A stretch of 51,095 nt of DNA from Candidatus Ventrenecus stercoripullorum (GTDB lineage Bacteria; Bacillota_I; Bacilli_A; RF39; UBA660): contig DVGF01000025.1 of assembly GCA_018712835.1 (NCBI GenBank), positions 1-51,095 on the forward strand, given 5' to 3'. Every line of letters starts with the position of its first letter. Position 1 is the first letter of the stretch. Under the pieces are notes generated by a model. It did no database searches and was not told where the DNA came from. It saw only the letters and a program-made list of their open reading frames with translations. Positions 46,440 through 51,095 of the stretch are shown one piece after another. The translations under genes were made by a program, and so were the position numbers.

Positions 46440-48755
46440 ATGGCTAAGACGTTACCGGTAATGTTACTCAAGAAATTTGTGTTATTACCTAATCAAGAAG
46501 TGAAATTAGAGCTTAATAATGAACTTTCCCATAAAATTATTGATTTAAGTGAAAATGAATATCAAAATAAGCTTGTGATTGTTTCGCCAAAAGATTCGTT
46601 GGAAGAAGTTCCTTTAGTAGAAGATTTACCGGTTATAGCCGTGGAAGCTAGTATTGTTAAAAGAATTTTATTATCGCCTAATCATGAACGAATTACACTT
46701 GTTGGTAACAGAAGAATTAAAGTTCAAAAATATTTTAATTGCTCTCGTATTCCGGATGCCCTACAGTGTGACTATTATATTCCTCAACTTCCTAAATTGA
46801 ATAATGTTGATGAACTTTCTCATAAAAGGGAATTAATGAAGTTGTTAAAACAATATGTTAAGACTTCTCCTACTATTGATAACTCGATTTTACAAGAGAT
46901 TAATGAAGAAATGTCTTTGGACGAAATGACAGATCGTATGGCTTTTTTCCTTCCTATGCATTTAGATAAAAAGTTGTCTTATGTTGAAGAAATTAATCCT
47001 TTAAAGAGAGCAGATAAGCTCATTGAAGATTTTATTGTTGAATTACAAATTTTAAAATTAGACCAAAAAATTAATGTTGCGGTTCAAAAAGAATTAGAGG
47101 CTAGTCAAAAAGAGTTTGTGTTACGTGAAAGAATTCATGAATTACAAAAAGAGCTTGGGGATAGTGATCAAAAGAATAAAGAAGCAGAGCAGTATTTAGA
47201 AAAGTTGAAATCTTTAGAGTTATCTCATCGAACAAAGCAAAAGATTGAAAAGGAAATTCGTAAATATGAATTTATGAATGAAATGAGTCCGGACCTTTCT
47301 TTTATTCGTAATTATTTAGATACTTTCTTTTCGCTTCCTTGGAATGAAGAGACGATTGAAGCGACGGATTTGAATTATATTAAAAATACTTTGAATAAAA
47401 CACATTATGGATTAAAAGAAGTGAAGGAACGTATTTTAGAATATGCAGCGATGAAACAACGTAATCCAATGCTTAATAGTCCTATTCTTTGTTTGGTAGG
47501 TCCTCCTGGTGTTGGAAAAAGTACGATTGCTTCTTCTATTGCGGCAAGTCTTCATCGAAATTTCTATAAAATCAGTGTTGGAGGCCTTAATGACTCAGCT
47601 GAACTCATTGGACATAGACGAACTTATTTAGGGTCTAGTCCTGGTAAAATTATTCAAGCTTTGCAAAAATGTGGAAGTAAGAACCCTGTGTTACTTATTG
47701 ATGAAGTCGATAAAATGGTAAAGGATTATAAGGGAGACCCTGCAAGTGTATTATTAGATGTGTTAGACCCTAATTTAAATCAAACATTTACGGATGCTTA
47801 TTTAGAAGAACCTTTTGACCTTAGTCATGTGTTGTTTATTTTAACTGCGAATTATAAAGAGGATATTCCGTTAGAACTTCGTGACCGGTTGGAAATCATT
47901 GAACTTTCTAGTTATACTATTTTAGAAAAATCAAAGCTTGCTTTTGATTATCTTTTACCAAGTATTTATTTAGAATACCATTTATCACAGGAGGAAGTTA
48001 CTTTTACAGAAGAAGCAATTGAACATGTTATTTTAAATTATACAAGTGAAGCAGGAGTACGTGATTTAAGAAGAAAATTAGAAACAATTCTTAGAAAAAC
48101 TATTATGGATAGTGTGAAGGATAAAAAGAATTTGCAGTTAGTAATTGATAAGAAGGATATTAAAAAATATTTAGATGAAACTCTTTCTTTTACTTGTTTT
48201 CGTCCAAAGTTACATACAAGTGGACTTGTGAATGGTCTTGCTGTGACTGGCGTTGGTGGAGTTGTGATGCCAATTGAGTCTACTTTGTATGATGGAACAG
48301 GAAAAATCATTATGACTGGTCTTTTAGGTGATGTGATGAAAGAGTCTTTGAATGTTGTAATGAGTTATTTAAAAGCAAATGCTAAGTATTTTCAAATTAA
48401 TGAAAATTATTTTGAACAGAAAGATGTCCATATTCATGTGTTAGAAGGGTCTGTGCCTAAAAATGGACCGAGTGCTGGTGTTGCGATTACGACTAGTTTA
48501 ATTAGTTTGTATACGAACAAGAAAATATCTAGTGATATTGCTATGACAGGAGAGATGACTTTACGGGGAGAAATATTGCCTGTCGGGGGAATTAAAGAGA
48601 AAGTTATCAGTGCTTATAATCAACAAATTCATACGATTTATTTACCGAAAGCAAATGAAATTGATGTAAAAAAAGTTCCAAAAGAAATCCGTGATAGTAT
48701 GCATATTGTGTTTGTAAAACAATATAAAGATATTTATAATTTGTTGTTTCTTTAA
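46440..48755 (+). CDS. lon: ATP-dependent Lon protease
   Basis: 771 residues from the ATG at 46440, preferred to one at 46419 because GGGAGTGA precedes it. The N-terminal LAN domain (LLKKFVLLPNQEVKLEL) is followed by a coiled coil, then the AAA+ part: GPPGVGKSTIAS near 354, LIDEVDKM, and the sensor FILTANYKEDIPLELRDRLE. The protease domain has the catalytic Ser in PKNGPSAGVAI near 677 and the Lys in GGIKEKVISA. Lon degrades misfolded proteins and short-lived regulators. The N-terminal domain is more diverged than usual, with few acidic residues, but all catalytic residues are present. Confidence 0.95.
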   Translation: MAKTLPVMLLKKFVLLPNQEVKLELNNELSHKIIDLSENEYQNKLVIVSPKDSLEEVPLVEDLPVIAVEASIVKRILLSPNHERITLVGNRRIKVQKYFNCSRIPDALQCDYYIPQLPKLNNVDELSHKRELMKLLKQYVKTSPTIDNSILQEINEEMSLDEMTDRMAFFLPMHLDKKLSYVEEINPLKRADKLIEDFIVELQILKLDQKINVAVQKELEASQKEFVLRERIHELQKELGDSDQKNKEAEQYLEKLKSLELSHRTKQKIEKEIRKYEFMNEMSPDLSFIRNYLDTFFSLPWNEETIEATDLNYIKNTLNKTHYGLKEVKERILEYAAMKQRNPMLNSPILCLVGPPGVGKSTIASSIAASLHRNFYKISVGGLNDSAELIGHRRTYLGSSPGKIIQALQKCGSKNPVLLIDEVDKMVKDYKGDPASVLLDVLDPNLNQTFTDAYLEEPFDLSHVLFILTANYKEDIPLELRDRLEIIELSSYTILEKSKLAFDYLLPSIYLEYHLSQEEVTFTEEAIEHVILNYTSEAGVRDLRRKLETILRKTIMDSVKDKKNLQLVIDKKDIKKYLDETLSFTCFRPKLHTSGLVNGLAVTGVGGVVMPIESTLYDGTGKIIMTGLLGDVMKESLNVVMSYLKANAKYFQINENYFEQKDVHIHVLEGSVPKNGPSAGVAITTSLISLYTNKKISSDIAMTGEMTLRGEILPVGGIKEKVISAYNQQIHTIYLPKANEIDVKKVPKEIRDSMHIVFVKQYKDIYNLLFL

Positions 48756-48852
48756 GTTTTGTGATAAAATAAGGTTGTAGTGTGATAAACAACATGCCTA
48801 TATTCATGTTTAAGAATATATTATGAGTAGTAGTTAGGAAAGGAGGGATAGT

Positions 48853-50049
48853 GTGAATTGTGATGATTTTCCAATGTTAAAGAAGGATATTATTTATTTG
48901 GATAATGGAGCAACGACTTTAAAACCACAGTGTGTGATTGATAAAATAAAAGATTATTATGAGAATTATTCTGCGAATACACATCGTGGGGATTATGATA
49001 TTTCTTTTAAAGTAGATCAGGAATATGAAAATACAAGAGAACTCGTTCGGAAGTTTATTCATGCAAAATATAAAGAAGAGATTGTGTTTACTAGTGGGGC
49101 TACACAGAGTTTGAATATGATTGCATTTGGTTTTTTTGGAAAATTTCTAGAGCCTGGTGATGAGATTTTAATTACACAGAGTGAACACGCTTCCAATGTA
49201 CTTCCTTGGTTTGTATTACAAAAAAAGTTAGGGGTTATTGTGCGTTATATTCCGCTTGATAGTAATCATTATGTGACAATAGAGAATGTGCGTGATGCTA
49301 TTACTCCTCATACAAAGGTGATTAGTTTAGCGGGAATTACTAATGTTTTAGGTGATGAGCGTCCAATGGAGGAAATTTGTAAGCTTGCTCATGAAAGAAA
49401 TATCTTTGTGGTGATGGATGCGGCTCAAAGTGTAGGCCATAGAAAAATTGATGTTGAAGAACTAGATGTGGATTTTTTAGCTTTTTCTGGTCATAAAATG
49501 TGTGGACCAACTGGTGTAGGGGTTTTGTATGGAAAAAAGAAACTTTTAGAAGAGATGGAACCTCAAAATTTTGGGGGAGGTATGAATGAGTCTTTTGATA
49601 ATGCAGATGAGATTTATTTAAAAGATCTCCCAACAAGATTAGAGGCAGGAACTCCGAATATTGCTGGTGTGATTGGTCTTGGAGAGGCTATTAAGTATTT
49701 AGATAGTATTGGAATGGAACGTATCGCAGAGTATGAAAAGAATTTAAGAAAGTATGCGATTAATAAGCTTATTGATATTCCATATATTGATATTCTAAAT
49801 CTTGAAAGTGATAGTGGTATTATTTCTTTTAATGTCGATGGAGTATTTTCCCAAGATGTGGCGTACTATTTAAATAAGTATAATTTATGTGTCAGAGCTG
49901 GTAATCATTGTGCAAAGATTTTGAAAGAAGAAGTAGGTGTTTCTAACAGCTTACGAGTTAGCCTTTATTTTTATAATACAGAGAGTGATATTGATGCTTT
50001 GGTAGAGTTATTACGGAATAAAGAAAAGATTATGGAAGAGATGATTTAA
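48853..50049 (+). CDS. sufS: Cysteine desulfurase SufS
   Basis: 398 residues, start GTG with AGGAGG at a six-base distance. Group II (SufS-type) desulfurase: YLDNGATTLKPQ, NTHRGDYDIS, GATQSLNMIAFG, the PLP Lys in FSGHKMCGPTGVGVLYG near 214, EAGTPNIAGVIGL, and the active Cys in VRAGNHCAK near 352. It takes sulfur from cysteine to make a persulfide, which SufU accepts. The start of sufU overlaps the stop by one base. sufB, sufC and sufD are not in the window. Confidence 0.96.
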   Translation: MNCDDFPMLKKDIIYLDNGATTLKPQCVIDKIKDYYENYSANTHRGDYDISFKVDQEYENTRELVRKFIHAKYKEEIVFTSGATQSLNMIAFGFFGKFLEPGDEILITQSEHASNVLPWFVLQKKLGVIVRYIPLDSNHYVTIENVRDAITPHTKVISLAGITNVLGDERPMEEICKLAHERNIFVVMDAAQSVGHRKIDVEELDVDFLAFSGHKMCGPTGVGVLYGKKKLLEEMEPQNFGGGMNESFDNADEIYLKDLPTRLEAGTPNIAGVIGLGEAIKYLDSIGMERIAEYEKNLRKYAINKLIDIPYIDILNLESDSGIISFNVDGVFSQDVAYYLNKYNLCVRAGNHCAKILKEEVGVSNSLRVSLYFYNTESDIDALVELLRNKEKIMEEMI

Positions 50050-50480
50050 TGGATACAGAAAAGAAAAGAGAGATTATTATGAAGCATTATAGTAATCCTA
50101 AAAATAGAAAATTGCCAGAGGAAGAAGGCTATGAAAAAGTGAATACTGCGAATTCTTCTTGTGTTGATAATTTAGATATCTATGTGAAAATAGAAAATAA
50201 TAAAATCAAAGATATTACTTTTATGGGAGAAGCTTGTGCGATTAGTATTTCTTCTACTTCGATTATGATTAATAATTTGATTGGTAAATCCATTGAAGAA
50301 GCATATCACTATATAGAACAGTTTGAGAGTATGGTAAGTGAGTCTTCTTATGACAAAGAACTTTTAGGTGATGCGAATGCTTACTTTGATATTGCAAGTC
50401 AAGGACATCGTAAGACTTGTGCTTTACTACCTTATATTGGAATGAAAAAGATATTAGAAAACTGTAGGAAAGAGAAGTAA
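50049..50480 (+). CDS. sufU: Sulfur-transfer protein SufU
   Basis: 143 residues. SufU-type: HYSNPKNRKLPEE, Cys in NSSCVDNLDIYV near 37, Cys in GEACAISISSTS near 62, and Cys in HRKTCALLPYIG near 123. These three Cys and the Asp in CVDNLD bind zinc. SufU takes the persulfide from SufS. The typical insert between the second and third Cys (about 18 residues that mark SufU versus IscU) is present. A terminator follows directly. Confidence 0.92.
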   Translation: MDTEKKREIIMKHYSNPKNRKLPEEEGYEKVNTANSSCVDNLDIYVKIENNKIKDITFMGEACAISISSTSIMINNLIGKSIEEAYHYIEQFESMVSESSYDKELLGDANAYFDIASQGHRKTCALLPYIGMKKILENCRKEK

Positions 50481-50490
50481 TCTCTTTTTT
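50469..50490 (+). terminator. Terminator of sufS-sufU
   Basis: AAAGAGA, loop with the stop codon, TCTCTTT, then T. Confidence 0.75.
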
Positions 50491-50519
50491 CTTTGCATAT
50501 TCTTTAATAGGTGGTATGT

Positions 50520-50741
50520 ATGAATTTATCTGATTTACAAAGAAAAGATATTATTGGTATTTCTAGTGGTAAAAAGTTAGGAAGAATTATTGATGCCGTG
50601 ATGAATGAACAAGGTTTGATTGAATACTTTATTGTGATGGATCGAAAGTTTTTCAAGTTTTGGAAAGCAAATGAGGAACATAGTATTACGATGAAAGATA
50701 TAAAGAAAATTGGAAGTGATGTGATATTAGTAGATCAATGA
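50520..50741 (+). CDS. YlmC/YmxH family PRC-barrel protein
   Basis: 73 residues from the ATG at 50520, after TAGGTGG; an ATG three codons before (50511) is less well placed. The sequence LSDLQRKDIIGISSGKKLGR, then IDAVMNEQGLIEYFIV and DIKKIGSDVILV, matches the YlmC/YmxH family of short PRC-barrel proteins, which are annotated as sporulation-linked although many non-sporulating Bacilli have them. Role unknown. It overlaps its own terminator. Confidence 0.82.
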   Translation: MNLSDLQRKDIIGISSGKKLGRIIDAVMNEQGLIEYFIVMDRKFFKFWKANEEHSITMKDIKKIGSDVILVDQ

Positions 50742-50753
50742 ATCTACTTTTTT
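50730..50753 (+). terminator. Terminator of the YlmC-like gene
   Basis: GTAGAT, loop CAATGA, ATCTAC, then six T; the stop codon is inside the loop. Confidence 0.85.
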
Positions 50754-51074
50754 AGTGTCAATCTATTGTAAAGTGTTAGACTCATTTCTATATGGATAAA
50801 ATACCCCATGATGATACAAACTACTACTAGATAGAACAAAAAGTTTGAAAAAAACAATATTTTTCTTGTTCTTACAACAGTTGTGTATTAAAATAAAGCT
50901 AAAGAGTACGAACCCCACCCTTAAAGATCATAAGGAGTGGAGAAAAAATTAAAATTTTTACTCCAAACTATTGACAGTATGGGGGGAGACTGACCGAAAA
51001 TCAGAAGTAAGGTAAGAAAACACATCCAGAATTTGATATAATGGAGATATCAAGAAGTAAGGATGTGTTTTTTG
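50754..51074. other. Structured intergenic region before a truncated gene
   Basis: No gene is seen in about 320 bases. There are two mutually exclusive hairpins (50915-50940 and 50934-50964), an ACAAC/GTTGT repeat near 50875, and a longer-range repeat AAAACACATCC/GGATGTGTTTT (51017-51071) right before the last ORF. This could be the end of an insertion sequence or a regulatory leader. Confidence 0.4.
51017..51071. repeat. Inverted repeat before the last ORF
   Basis: AAAACACATCC (51017-51027) and GGATGTGTTTT (51061-51071), perfect eleven-base arms with a 33-base loop that contains TGATATAAT, an extended -10 box. Confidence 0.6.
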
Positions 51075-51095
51075 ATGAGTGTAAAAAAAGGGCAA
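51075..51095 (+). CDS. Start of a gene cut by the window edge, possibly a transposase
   Basis: ATG at 51075 opens MSVKKGQ and runs to the window end; AGTAAGGA lies about 12 bases before it. Transposases of the IS3-type helix-turn-helix kind often begin in this style (short, Lys-rich, then KGQ), but seven residues are not enough to identify it. Confidence 0.3.

Noticed and set aside
1..51095. Alternative genetic code (UGA as Trp)
   Set aside because: TGA ends several genes (for example ireB, DUF-type and pilin-like genes), and Trp in conserved positions is always TGG.
1..51095. CRISPR array or prophage
   Set aside because: No regularly spaced repeats were seen, and no phage structural, integrase or portal gene; only the M23 gene looks lysin-like.

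Overview
The window is A+T-rich bacterial DNA with Bacillota (Bacilli-like) gene content and order: pyk, clpB under a CIRCE operator, dnaB/dnaI, ireB-ruvX-yrzB-mltG-trmR-trhP1-trhP2-greA, rpoZ, ftsK/spoIIIE, lon, sufS-sufU and ylmC. TGA is used as a stop and TGG as Trp, so this is not a UGA=Trp mollicute. The order of the ireB to greA block matches Bacillus subtilis yrzL to greA (without udk), and short promoters with 17-bp spacers are easy to see. An uncultured gut Bacilli lineage with a modest genome (RF39- or Erysipelotrichia-like) fits best; this placement is inference.

Layout. 1-3.3 kb: two secreted or membrane-anchored surface proteins in tandem (the first cut by the window edge); a third paralogue lies at 32.6-33.9 kb. 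3.4-4.7 kb: a possible transposase remnant and an Rpn/PD-(D/E)XK gene. 4.8-9.8 kb: clpB, an M18 aminopeptidase on the minus strand, and pyk. 9.9-17.9 kb: a type IV secretion-like locus with three pilin-like proteins, a VirB6/TrbL-like membrane protein, a PrgI/VirB3-like protein and a VirB4-type ATPase encoded as two overlapping genes. 17.9-18.9 kb: a candidate type I toxin-antitoxin module and a broken fic gene. 18.9-21.9 kb: dnaB, an unknown gene, dnaI. 21.9-23.6 kb: three more members of the same pilin-like family. 23.7-29.5 kb: conserved housekeeping block. 29.6-32.1 kb: an orphan prepilin-like gene, a DUF2779 nuclease-like protein and rpoZ. 32.2-38.5 kb: accessory DNA with a second candidate type I toxin-antitoxin module, a surface protein, an M23 endopeptidase without signal peptide, tRNA-Ala(UGC), and a two-gene AAA ATPase/RloB (AbiL-like) defence pair whose second gene is frameshifted. 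38.6-46.3 kb: cell-envelope genes (amidase-like, glycosyltransferase, three unknown membrane proteins) and ftsK. 46.4-50.7 kb: lon, sufS, sufU, ylmC. The last 350 bases are structured and appear to lead into an insertion-sequence gene that the window cuts off.

The most interesting system is the split secretion-like locus at 9.9-23.6 kb. Six paralogous small membrane proteins share two membrane segments around a charged loop, a Cys before the first segment, and (in five of six) a CxxC after the second. They sit with VirB3-, VirB4- and VirB6-like parts, but no relaxase, coupling protein or integrase is seen. The genes flank dnaB-dnaI and are embedded among housekeeping genes, which suggests a resident envelope machine rather than a conjugative element. 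Two short loci (about 18.1 and 32.4 kb) independently show the RNA architecture of type I toxin-antitoxin modules: 5'-3' long-range pairing, a hairpin over the ribosome-binding site, a tiny ORF and an opposing promoter.
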